DNA of 26,630 nucleotides from Palsa-872 sp036844615. GTDB taxonomy: Bacteria; Chloroflexota; Dormibacteria; Dormibacterales; Dormibacteraceae. Location: positions 1 to 26,630 of the forward strand of contig DAIUFK010000026.1 of NCBI GenBank assembly GCA_036844615.1. Direction: 5' to 3'. The number at the start of each line of letters is the position of its first letter. Within the stretch, counting starts at the first letter, position 1. This document shows, piece by piece, positions 16,923 through 23,406 of this stretch. Below the pieces are notes generated by a model that was not told where the DNA came from, ran no database searches, and worked only from the letters and a program-made list of their open reading frames with translations. The position numbers and the translations under genes were made by a program.

Positions 16923-17687
16923 ATGGCGGTGTCCGCTCGACTCAAGCCTTACTGGTTGCACGCCTATCTGCTGACTTACACGCCCATTCTTCTGCTCGCC
17001 GACAGCCGAACCACCCAGCTGTGGCAGCAGTGGATCCTCGGTTTGCTCACGTTCGCGGCCCTCTACCTCGCCGCGCTGAAAGCACCCAAAGAACAGCGCA
17101 TACAGGTGTGGGTGTGCGTGGTGGTCGCCACGGGCTTCGAGATCTTCGGCTCCCTGATCTGGGGCCTTTACCGGTACCGCTTCCACAACGTGCCGCTCTA
17201 CGTGCCGCCAGGCCACGGCGCCGTTTACCTCTTTGGGCTGCTCGCGGCCCAAACGCCGGTGGTTCTGCAGTACGGAAAGCGGGTCGCCCGCGTCATCCTC
17301 GCCGGCGCCACGACCTGGGCGCTCGCCGGGCTGACTGTGCTCCCGCTCATCACCGGGCGCTTCGACCTACAGGGCGCCATGTGCCTGCCTGTGTTCGCCT
17401 GGTTCGTACTGCGCTCGCCGCGCTGGCCTCTGTTTGCCGCGATCTTCATCGCCACAGGTGAGCTCGAGATCTTCGGCACCTTCTTCCGCGACTGGCAATG
17501 GCTGGCGATCGCGCCATGGACGCACATTCCGTCAGGCAACCCGCCATCGGTCATCGCGGGCGGCTACTGCGTGATCGACGCATCGGTGGTACTTGCGATG
17601 CGCGGGTTGCACGCACTTCAAAACCAGGTCCGGCGAACAGCCGGACCGTTAGGCTCCCCGCCTGCGGGGAGCACGGCCACGCCTTAG
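16923..17687 (+). CDS. Polytopic membrane protein of unknown function with internal duplication
   Basis: I do not recognise this 254-residue protein. It has about seven hydrophobic segments. Two regions repeat the same pattern. The first is GFEIFGSLIWG followed 22 residues later by PPGHGAVY (Glu73 to Gly99). The second is ELEIFGTFFRD followed 21 residues later by PSGNPPSVIAGGY (Glu182 onward). The paired Glu, Trp, His98 and His201 could form a membrane-embedded site. The ATG at 16923 has no SD; the GTG at 16929, 9 nt after TACCAT, may be the true start. The last ~20 codons run through two hairpins. Confidence 0.65.
   Translation: MAVSARLKPYWLHAYLLTYTPILLLADSRTTQLWQQWILGLLTFAALYLAALKAPKEQRIQVWVCVVVATGFEIFGSLIWGLYRYRFHNVPLYVPPGHGAVYLFGLLAAQTPVVLQYGKRVARVILAGATTWALAGLTVLPLITGRFDLQGAMCLPVFAWFVLRSPRWPLFAAIFIATGELEIFGTFFRDWQWLAIAPWTHIPSGNPPSVIAGGYCVIDASVVLAMRGLHALQNQVRRTAGPLGSPPAGSTATP
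17627..17672. terminator. Two hairpins inside the 3' end of the membrane-protein gene
   Basis: GGTCCGGC (17627-17634) pairs with GCCGGACC (17640-17647). GCTCCCCGC (17653-17661) pairs with GCGGGGAGC (17664-17672). Both are perfect stems. They lie before the stop codon in a convergent region and probably act as a terminator that overlaps the coding end. Confidence 0.5.
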
Positions 17688-17737
17688 CGGGGCCGGTGGG
17701 GCCAGCGCGTTGAGACCGGCGGCCGTCGAGGTCTGAC

Positions 17738-18130
17738 CTAGGCGTTCATCTCAACGACTGCGGTGCCCACCGTTGTGCGGTTGCCATCCGGATCCTCGCC
17801 CCAGACCTCGAGCTCGGCCCGAAGGCCGGCAACGCTGGTGACGCGGCCGCGGCACCGATAAGGTTTACCTGGCACGTCGACGCCTCGATAGCTGACCTCG
17901 AAAGTCTTGAGCGTTCCGCGTTCGCCCAGCCAGTCAGTCACCAGCTGTCCAAGGAATGCCGCCTTGAGCAGCCCGTGCAGGATCACACCGGGCAGGCCGA
18001 CGCCTCGGGCGAACTCCTGGTCGTAATGGATCTCGTAGAAATCGCCCTGGGCCCCCGCGTACTGCACCAGCTGGCGCGTGGTCGGGTGCTTGATCAGCTC
18101 GGGCAGCTCGTCTCCAGGCTGAACGTTCAT
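17738..18130 (-). CDS. MaoC-type enoyl-CoA hydratase, catalytic subunit
   Basis: This 130-residue single hot-dog domain carries the hydratase-2 motif GDFYEIHYD. Asp30 and His35 match the catalytic Asp-x4-His dyad that adds water to trans-2-enoyl-CoA. GLPGVILHG (about residues 45-53) is the usual segment after the hot-dog helix. It is the third gene of a coupled operon (ATGA overlap with the preceding subunit), so it likely pairs with that protein as a heteromer. Such pairs next to acyl-CoA dehydrogenases act in beta-oxidation of bulky substrates, including steroid side chains in mycobacteria; the substrate here is not known. Confidence 0.85.
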   Translation of the reverse strand: MNVQPGDELPELIKHPTTRQLVQYAGAQGDFYEIHYDQEFARGVGLPGVILHGLLKAAFLGQLVTDWLGERGTLKTFEVSYRGVDVPGKPYRCRGRVTSVAGLRAELEVWGEDPDGNRTTVGTAVVEMNA

Positions 18131-18546
18131 CGTCTTATCGCAGTCCCGCGCTGGCGGGCAACTAGTTGTCCGTGCCTGTTGAAGAACTCGGTCTCGAACA
18201 CGATGAACAGCAGGCTGCCGCTCGAGCCCGACTTCTCGTAGGCGTCAATCACCTTGCCGATGGCGGTGATCGTGTCGCCGACCTTGACAGGCTCGATGTA
18301 TTCGAAACGATTGCCCCCGTTCAGCCAGCCCTTGCCATATTCCTCGGCTTCAGCGAGATGCACGCTTACCGGCGCGAGCGCGACAAGGAAAGTAGGGGGC
18401 GCCTCGGTCAGCCACCGCGGATAGGAATCGTCGATGGCCTCGGTGAAGCGCTTGAGGTGCCCTGCCTCCACGACGGCGCTCGTCGGCGGGCCTGGCGTTC
18501 CAATCCGCGCACGCAACCTGTCGACGACTGAAGGTGTTGTGCTCAT
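18127..18546 (-). CDS. MaoC-like FAS1-type dehydratase/hydratase subunit
   Basis: About 139 residues with the N-terminal MaoC-like fold: APPTFLVALAP, LNGGNRFEYIEPVKVGDTI (about residues 75-93), then long strands ending in FFNRHGQLVARQRGT. The hydratase Asp-x4-His motif is absent. It is therefore probably the structural or substrate-binding half of a heteromeric hydratase whose active site is in the next gene. I chose the ATG at 18546 because it overlaps the dehydrogenase stop as ATGA. The open frame continues upstream, but that part is antisense-like and lacks domain character. Confidence 0.82.
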   Translation of the reverse strand: MSTTPSVVDRLRARIGTPGPPTSAVVEAGHLKRFTEAIDDSYPRWLTEAPPTFLVALAPVSVHLAEAEEYGKGWLNGGNRFEYIEPVKVGDTITAIGKVIDAYEKSGSSGSLLFIVFETEFFNRHGQLVARQRGTAIRR

Positions 18547-19715
18547 CTGCCTCGCGGAAGTCCTAGCACACGCTCCGCGATTATGTTTCGCTGGATCTCG
18601 GAAGAGCCTGCGTAGATCGTCTCCGCCTGCGCCCACATCCAGCCGAACTGCCAGCGGCCGTCCTCCACCGCGAACGGCGAACCTGGCGCCAGCGCACCGT
18701 ACGGGCCCTGCACGCTGATCGCGGTCTCCTGGAGGCGCTTATCCATCTCGCTCCAGTAGAGCTTGGTCATGCTCGCCTCCGCCCCTGGCGCACGTCCCTG
18801 CTGCGCGCTTGTCAGGTTTCGCAAGCCGATGAGCCGAAAAACGTGGGCCTCGATCTGCGCTTGCGCCACCTTCTGGCGCACCGTCACGTCCCCCCCAACC
18901 CCGCGGTCTCGGGCCATTGTCGCGAGCTCCGCGACCGCGCGCTCGAAGCGCGCAGCCTGGGCGAGGCCGCCTCGTTCGAAGCCGAACACTGTCATCGCTG
19001 TCTTCCAGCCGGCTCCCGGCTCGCCGACGACATCGCGATCCTCGACCACAGCGCCGGACAGGAAGATCTCGCAGAACTCGCCTCCACCCGTGAGCTGGCG
19101 GATCGGCCGCACCTCCACTCCAGGCTGGTGCATGTCGACAAGGAAGAACGAGATCCCCTTGTGGGCGTCGACGTCGGGGTCGGAGCGCGCGAGGAGGAAG
19201 CTCTTATCGGAGTAGTGGGCGCCGCTCGACCACGTCTTCTGTCCATTGAGAACCCAGTGCCCGTCGTGTCTCTCCGCACGGGTGCGCAAGCCCGCCAGGT
19301 CGCTGCCCGCATCAGGTTCGCTGAAGCCCTGGCAGAAAACGAGCTCGCCGCTGAGGATCTTCTCGACGTATTCCTCTTTCTGCCACGCAGAGCCCTGGAC
19401 CAGGAGTGTCGGAGCAAGGAGGCTCACACCGAGACGTCCGAGGATGCCAGGGGCGCCGGCCTTTGCCATCTCCTCGTGGTAGATCGCCTGCATGACAGGA
19501 GTGGCCGCCCTGCCGCCCGCCTCGCGAGGCCAAGGAAGCTTGAGCCAGCCTCCTTTGTAAAGGCGCTGCTGCCACTGGCGCTGCACGTCCTCGTCGGCAT
19601 CCTCCCGGTAGCCGCCGACGCCTCCGCTGCGCCACTCCGAAGGGAGGTTTAGATCGAGCCACGTTCGGACCTCTTGTCGAAAGGACTCCTCCTCTGCGGT
19701 GAACCCCAGGTCCAT
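18543..19715 (-). CDS. Acyl-CoA dehydrogenase
   Basis: This 390-residue FAD-dependent dehydrogenase introduces the alpha-beta double bond in acyl-CoA. FCQGFSEPDAGSDLAGLRT (about residues 132-150) is the flavin- and substrate-binding segment. LNGQKTWSSGAHYSD is the following strand motif, and the C-terminal ETIYAGSSEIQRNIIAERVL is the family signature near the FAD tail. The ATG start has TAGCCT 9 nt upstream on the minus strand and no SD. It is first in the operon with two hydratase subunits, so product and next substrate match. Substrate chain length is undetermined; the larger FadE-type proteins acting on unusual acyl groups are similar. Confidence 0.92.
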   Translation of the reverse strand: MDLGFTAEEESFRQEVRTWLDLNLPSEWRSGGVGGYREDADEDVQRQWQQRLYKGGWLKLPWPREAGGRAATPVMQAIYHEEMAKAGAPGILGRLGVSLLAPTLLVQGSAWQKEEYVEKILSGELVFCQGFSEPDAGSDLAGLRTRAERHDGHWVLNGQKTWSSGAHYSDKSFLLARSDPDVDAHKGISFFLVDMHQPGVEVRPIRQLTGGGEFCEIFLSGAVVEDRDVVGEPGAGWKTAMTVFGFERGGLAQAARFERAVAELATMARDRGVGGDVTVRQKVAQAQIEAHVFRLIGLRNLTSAQQGRAPGAEASMTKLYWSEMDKRLQETAISVQGPYGALAPGSPFAVEDGRWQFGWMWAQAETIYAGSSEIQRNIIAERVLGLPRGR

Positions 19716-19724
19716 GTGATTCGG

Positions 19725-19734
19725 AGGCTATCAA
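19725..19734. promoter_or_regulatory. Overlapping divergent -10 elements
   Basis: On the minus strand TAGCCT (19730-19725) lies 9 nt before the acyl-CoA dehydrogenase ATG. On the plus strand TATCAA (19729-19734) lies 7 nt before the ATG at 19742. The two hexamers share two bases in a 26-bp gap. Confidence 0.5.
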
Positions 19735-19741
19735 AACGGGC

Positions 19742-20143
19742 ATGCTTGATAAAGAGATGGCTTCAGAAGTCCTGTGCGGTCACTGCGGCACGTTGCTCAC
19801 GAATCCGAACGCTCCCTGCCCTAAATGCGGTGCGCCTGCCTCTGGCAGCTACCAGGGCCCGGTGGTGCGCTCACGTAAGAACGCCCTCGTTGCCGCGGCC
19901 CTTGCTGTCGTCCCAGGCCTCGGACATTTCTACCTTGGCGAGAACAAGAAAGGGGTTGCGTACCTGATCGGCATCGGCGGCCTCGAGTTCTTCGGCCTCG
20001 ACCTTGACCTCAGCATCATCGGCGCGCTGATCGGGGTGCCGCTGGAGGTCGGCGGCGGGACGCTATGGGTCTTCAGCATCGTCGACGCATATCGCACCGG
20101 CCGCCGCGTTGAAGCAGAGCAGGGCTTCAGCCCCAGCCGCTAA
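19742..20143 (+). CDS. Zinc-ribbon plus TM2-like membrane protein
   Basis: 133 residues. A rubredoxin-like zinc ribbon (CGHCGTLLTNPNAPCPKCG, residues 12-30) is followed by two hydrophobic segments. The first contains the TM2-type motif PGLGHFYLGENKKGVAYLIG (residues 58-77), and the second covers about residues 88-113. TM2 proteins are small membrane proteins without a defined enzymatic role. The ATG at 19742 has a -10-like TATCAA 7 nt upstream; an alternative ATG is at 19757. It diverges from the fatty-acid operon and converges on the basic coiled-coil gene. Confidence 0.75.
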   Translation: MLDKEMASEVLCGHCGTLLTNPNAPCPKCGAPASGSYQGPVVRSRKNALVAAALAVVPGLGHFYLGENKKGVAYLIGIGGLEFFGLDLDLSIIGALIGVPLEVGGGTLWVFSIVDAYRTGRRVEAEQGFSPSR

Positions 20144-20146
20144 CTC

Positions 20147-20166
20147 AGCGTCCCGCTCCGGACGCT
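20147..20166. terminator. Bidirectional hairpin between convergent genes
   Basis: AGCGTCC (20147-20153) pairs with GGACGCT (20160-20166). It lies between two convergent stops and overlaps the last codon of the minus-strand gene. No T-tract is present on either side. Confidence 0.5.
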
Positions 20167-20461
20167 AGGTGCGCTTCCTGGTGGCGGTCTTCCGCGTGGC
20201 GCCGCGCTTCTTTTTGACTGGTCCCGACAGAGCGCGCTGAACTCGGCGCTGAATGGTTCGGAGGCTGCGCTCCACCGCCGTGCTCGCCGCAGTCGAGCCC
20301 CGCTCGGTGAGCCTGTCCACCTGGCGCTTCAGCTTGCGGTTCTCCCTGATGAGCTCGGCCACCATGTCATTCAGCTGTTGAACGAGGTCGCCGCTGCCAG
20401 CACGGCTGCTCCGAGGGCGCCGCGCCGCCACGCGCTTCTTCGGCGCTTCGCCTGGGGCCAT
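20165..20461 (-). CDS. Small basic coiled-coil protein with Lys/Arg-rich tails
   Basis: 98 residues. A basic N-terminus (KKRVAARRPRSSR) leads to a predicted coiled coil (about residues 27-53, DLVQQLNDMVAELIREN and on), then an arginine-rich helix and a histone-H1-like tail (PVKKKRGATRKTATRKRT). This composition suggests a nucleic-acid-binding, possibly nucleoid-associated protein. No named family is certain. The ATG lies 11 bp after the RNase H-fold gene, and the bases before it are CTCCTCC, the opposite of an SD, so translation probably depends on coupling. Confidence 0.65.
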   Translation of the reverse strand: MAPGEAPKKRVAARRPRSSRAGSGDLVQQLNDMVAELIRENRKLKRQVDRLTERGSTAASTAVERSLRTIQRRVQRALSGPVKKKRGATRKTATRKRT

Positions 20462-20472
20462 CGAGGAGGAGC

Positions 20473-20886
20473 TTACGCCGCGGCCAGAACCTGCTGCCGC
20501 GAGAGGCTCTTCAGGCCTTCGCGCGCCAATTCATGCGCGGGATTCGCCTTGCGACTGACGTATCTGACGACCCGCCAGCCTCGCCTGCAGCGCTCGCGTA
20601 CCTCATGTACAGCGATTCGAAAGCTGTCGCTCGATGGCATCCGGCTTCGCACCACCGGGGCGCAGTCAGTCCTGACGATCACGCGGTGGTAAGGCCACCG
20701 CGCCGCTGCAAGATCCAGCGCTCCCGCGCACACGTGAGCCTCCAGCTGGGCAGATCCGCCGGCGTGAGAAAAACCGAATGACTCGGTGTAAACGGCGCGA
20801 CCCCTAACAAAAACGGCCAGGCCACATCCGGCCCGGCCGTTCTTATCGAGAGCGGCGTCCACGTAGATCACCAGGCACTCCCGCAA
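20473..20886 (-). CDS. RNase H-fold protein with altered fourth metal ligand
   Basis: This 137-residue protein shows the RNase HI layout: VIYVDAAL (Asp10), SAQLEAHVCAGALDLA (Glu49), VIVRTDCAPVV (Asp74) and the closing RYVSRKANPAHELAREG. In the last motif the usual N-x2-AD-x-LA has histidine (His118) where the fourth acidic ligand normally stands. It resembles the short RVT_3/RNase H-like proteins of unclear role. The TTG start is well supported by GGGAGG on the minus strand (20895-20900) 8 nt upstream. Catalytic activity is plausible but not assured. Confidence 0.72.
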   Translation of the reverse strand: MRECLVIYVDAALDKNGRAGCGLAVFVRGRAVYTESFGFSHAGGSAQLEAHVCAGALDLAAARWPYHRVIVRTDCAPVVRSRMPSSDSFRIAVHEVRERCRRGWRVVRYVSRKANPAHELAREGLKSLSRQQVLAAA

Positions 20887-20985
20887 ATCGCATTCCTCCC
20901 GAAGGGATTCCGCAACCGAAGCGAATGTGGGAAGAGCCTAACATGATGTTGCGGCGTTGTATGCGCCTGGGCACAAGATGTTGTG

Positions 20986-21774
20986 TCAGTCGACCGGAGG
21001 CAGGTCCGCTCCCATCGCGTGATAGCCGCCGTCGACGTGGACGAGCTCCCCTGTGGTCATGTTCAAGTAGTCCGAAAGGAGCGCGCAAGCGGCGCGCCCG
21101 ACTGGCGTCCTGTCCTGCAGGTTCCACCCCATCGGCGCCCTCAGCGACCACACCTCCTCGAAGTCCTTGAACCCGGGGATGCCGCTCGCGGCAAGCGTCG
21201 CCAGCGGGCCCGCGCAGATCGCATTGACGCGGATCTTGTACCTGCCAAGGTCTCGCGCCAGGTAGCGGGTGACCGATTCGAGCGCAGCCTTCGAGACACC
21301 CATCCAGTCGTATTTCGGCCACGCCTGCGTCGAGTTGTCGAAGTCGAGCGTCACCATCGATCCACCGTGCTCACGCATCAGAGGGAGGAAGCCTGCAGCC
21401 AGCTCCTTGAAGGAGAAGGCGCTGACCTGAATCGCTGTCGCGACGCTCTCCCACGGCGTGGTCAGGAACTTGCCGCCCAGGGCGTCCGGCGGAGCGTAGG
21501 CGACGGAGTGGACTATGCCGTCAACCCTGTCCCATCGCTTGCCTGTCGCCTCGACCGCCGCCGCTATGTCGGAGGGCTTGGAGACGTCCATCTCTAGGAT
21601 CTCCGGCACCGGGTTCAGCTTCTTGGCGGTCATCTGCGTGATCGTCATCATTCGGCCGAAACTGGTGAGGAGGAGCTCTGCCCCCTCCTTCTGCGCTTCG
21701 ACAGCTATCGCGTACCCGATGCTCCTGCGGTCGCTCATCCCGGCGATCACAATTCGCTTCCCTTTGAGAATCAC
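20986..21774 (-). CDS. fabI: Enoyl-ACP reductase, InhA-like
   Basis: This 262-residue SDR-family enzyme performs the last reduction of the fatty acid elongation cycle with NAD(P)H. The nucleotide loop is AGMSDRRSIGYAIA (residues 11-24). The catalytic Tyr155 and Lys162 are in YDWMGVSKAALESV, and NAICAGPLATLAASGI is the loop after the active site. The wording is closer to mycobacterial InhA (HSVAYAP, LDFDNSTQAWPKY) than to E. coli FabI. The start is GTG at 21774, since ILKGKRIVIAG begins the fold and TACGAT lies 6 nt upstream; the longer open frame is not real coding sequence. There is no SD. Confidence 0.92.
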   Translation of the reverse strand: MILKGKRIVIAGMSDRRSIGYAIAVEAQKEGAELLLTSFGRMMTITQMTAKKLNPVPEILEMDVSKPSDIAAAVEATGKRWDRVDGIVHSVAYAPPDALGGKFLTTPWESVATAIQVSAFSFKELAAGFLPLMREHGGSMVTLDFDNSTQAWPKYDWMGVSKAALESVTRYLARDLGRYKIRVNAICAGPLATLAASGIPGFKDFEEVWSLRAPMGWNLQDRTPVGRAACALLSDYLNMTTGELVHVDGGYHAMGADLPPVD

Positions 21775-21780
21775 CGCGAA

Positions 21781-21786
21781 ATCGTA
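21781..21786 (-). promoter_or_regulatory. Probable -10 element of leaderless fabI
   Basis: TACGAT on the minus strand ends 6 nt before the GTG start at 21774. No SD is present. Confidence 0.5.
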
Positions 21787-21796
21787 AGCGCAAAGG

Positions 21797-21822
21797 CACG
21801 GGGGAGGCAGGCCTCCCCCGTG
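21797..21822. promoter_or_regulatory. Perfect 12-bp-arm palindrome in the fabI promoter
   Basis: CACGGGGGAGGC (21797-21808) and GCCTCCCCCGTG (21811-21822) are exact inverted copies around the two bases AG. The repeat covers the region 11-36 bp upstream of the putative -10, where a repressor or activator would act on RNA polymerase. An RNA hairpin ending read-through from the upstream operon is the alternative. Confidence 0.55.
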
Positions 21823-21880
21823 GAACCCCCACCGAGTCTTGCCGTGCATGGAGTCGCTTGGATGAGTGCGCTTGGGTGAC

Positions 21881-21899
21881 GGCCGGAGTAAATCCGGCC
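21881..21899 (-). terminator. Hairpin after the sulfurtransferase gene
   Basis: GGCCGGA (21881-21887) pairs with TCCGGCC (21893-21899) around GTAAA. It lies about 22 nt past the sulfurtransferase stop codon on the minus strand. No strong T-tract follows. Confidence 0.45.
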
Positions 21900-21920
21900 T
21901 AAAGGCAACCCGTTGACTGC

Positions 21921-22742
21921 TTACGGATTTGGGCCGGTGGCAACTGGTGCATTCCTTGATGACCAATCGCTCCACGAGCCCGCGTACAGGCGTCCGTTCT
22001 TCAAGCCGGCAAGCTCCATGGCCAGCAGATCGTGCGTCGCGTTCACGCCCGAGCCGCAGTAGACGACAGCGCCCTCCTCGCCGGCTGCCCCAAGGGCGGC
22101 GAACCTTGCGCGGAGCTCGCTGGCGGATTTGAACCTTCCGTCTGGCCCCAGGTTCTCCGCCCATGGAGCGCTCACTGCGCCGGGTATGTGCCCCGCTTTG
22201 GGATCCACAGGTTCCTTCTCGCCGCGGTACCTCTCGCCCGCTCGCGCGTCGAGAAGCGCCACGCCGGCGATCTCGCGAACGTCATCGAAGTCGAGGATGC
22301 GCGAGCGATCGGGCTCGCTGGAATGAAACGTGCCATACGCGACCGCCGGCACTTCATCGTCCAGCGGCGCGCCCCACGCGCCGAGGCCGCCGTCGAGCAC
22401 CGCCTGCGATTCGTGGCCGAACCAGCGAAGCAGGAACCATAGGCGCGAGGCGATCGAACCACCCGCATCGTCGTACGCCACCACCTTGGTGTCGGCGCTG
22501 ATGCCGGCCTTTCGCATCTCCTCCTCGAACTGGGCGCCGGTGGGCAACGGGTGCCTGCCCCCTCCCGCCTTCCCTGTCACCGCCTCGAGGTCGATGAAAA
22601 CGGCACCGGGAATGTGGCCGCGCTCGTAAGCGTCCCGGCCCTTACCGCCCAGGAGATACCACCTGAAATCGACAACACGAAGGTCCGCATCGTCGAGGTG
22701 GTCGCGCAACCATTCGGGGCTGACGATCGGCCCGAAGGTCAT
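21921..22742 (-). CDS. Two-domain sulfurtransferase (3-mercaptopyruvate/thiosulfate type)
   Basis: 273 residues with two rhodanese domains. The N-terminal domain (about 1-125) has Asp91 in the catalytic loop position (YDDAGGSIASR) and is inactive, as usual. The C-terminal domain (about 145-268) has the active-site loop CGSGVNA with Cys229. CGSGV is characteristic of mercaptopyruvate sulfurtransferases, while CRKGV marks thiosulfate enzymes. RGHIPGAV and AGHIPGAV mark the two domains. It moves sulfane sulfur to a thiol acceptor, probably in the cytoplasm. Its ATG overlaps the upstream hydrolase stop (ATGA). Confidence 0.9.
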   Translation of the reverse strand: MTFGPIVSPEWLRDHLDDADLRVVDFRWYLLGGKGRDAYERGHIPGAVFIDLEAVTGKAGGGRHPLPTGAQFEEEMRKAGISADTKVVAYDDAGGSIASRLWFLLRWFGHESQAVLDGGLGAWGAPLDDEVPAVAYGTFHSSEPDRSRILDFDDVREIAGVALLDARAGERYRGEKEPVDPKAGHIPGAVSAPWAENLGPDGRFKSASELRARFAALGAAGEEGAVVYCGSGVNATHDLLAMELAGLKNGRLYAGSWSDWSSRNAPVATGPNP

Positions 22743-23395
22743 TGGTGGACCACGCGAGTGTCGTGGCAGAAGTGAACGGCGTGCGGATGCATCTCTTGCA
22801 ACCTATCGAGAGACTCGGACCAGGCGGGGCGATCTGCGTACTGGCCGCGCCATTTCTTGAGGTCGGCTTCGGCGCGATCGCGATAGATCTCCGAGGTGTA
22901 GGCGGCGTCGCCGATCATCAGAGCGCCGCCGTCGGGCATGTCGACAAGTACGCTCTGGTGCCCCACCGTGTGCCCGGGGGTGGCAACCACCCGAACGCCG
23001 TCGGCGACCTCGGCGTCCCCGTCGACAAGCTCAAACCTCGCCCCCGCGAAATCGAACCACTCCGAGGTGAGCGTCTCCTCGCGACGCGCGCGCTCAAGCT
23101 CCTGTCGCTGGACATAGAACGGCGCGTGCTTGAAGACAGCGTTCTGGCCGCAATGGTCGAAATGTAGGTGGGTGTTGATGACTATCCTCACGTCAGCTGG
23201 GCTGAGGTCATGCTCCGCCATAACTTCGGCGGCGCGACGGTTTACCACCTTCCACTCCTTGACCAGGTCGCCAGGCCAACCGACCCCTGTATCGACCAGG
23301 ATCGCTCCTGCACTGGGGTGCTTGATGACGAAGCCATGAACTGGAATTCCGTTCATTGCGTCGATGCGCGCCAGGTGGAGGCGCACTATCTCCAT
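22739..23395 (-). CDS. AHL-lactonase-like metallo-beta-lactamase-fold hydrolase
   Basis: 218 residues. The metal-binding motif THLHFDHCGQN (HxHxDH) is complete, and ATPGHTVGHQSVLVD and MIGDAAY supply the remaining histidine and aspartate. The layout and N-terminus (VHGFVIKHPSAGAILVDTGVG) match the N-acyl homoserine lactonase branch (AiiA/AttM-like). Quorum quenching is possible, but many relatives act on other lactones or thioesters. The ATG at 23395 follows a purine-rich SD (GGAGGGAG, minus strand) and lies 11 bp after ctaB. The longer open frame upstream lies antisense to ctaB and is not coding. Confidence 0.85.
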   Translation of the reverse strand: MEIVRLHLARIDAMNGIPVHGFVIKHPSAGAILVDTGVGWPGDLVKEWKVVNRRAAEVMAEHDLSPADVRIVINTHLHFDHCGQNAVFKHAPFYVQRQELERARREETLTSEWFDFAGARFELVDGDAEVADGVRVVATPGHTVGHQSVLVDMPDGGALMIGDAAYTSEIYRDRAEADLKKWRGQYADRPAWSESLDRLQEMHPHAVHFCHDTRVVHQ

Positions 23396-23406
23396 CGCGC
23401 TCCCTC

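Noticed and set aside
18843..19652. 269-codon plus-strand frame over the acyl-CoA dehydrogenase gene
   Set aside because: It is antisense to a clear enzyme gene and has a shadow-like composition.
20812..20842. Inverted repeat AACGGCC...GGCCGTT inside the RNase H-fold gene
   Set aside because: It lies in coding sequence over Gly/Ala/Arg codons of high-GC DNA and is not near a start, so chance is the simpler explanation.
21775..22164. 130-codon N-terminal extension of fabI
   Set aside because: It crosses the 12-bp palindrome, is arginine-rich without motifs and overlaps the sulfurtransferase gene; the GTG at 21774 starts the fold exactly.
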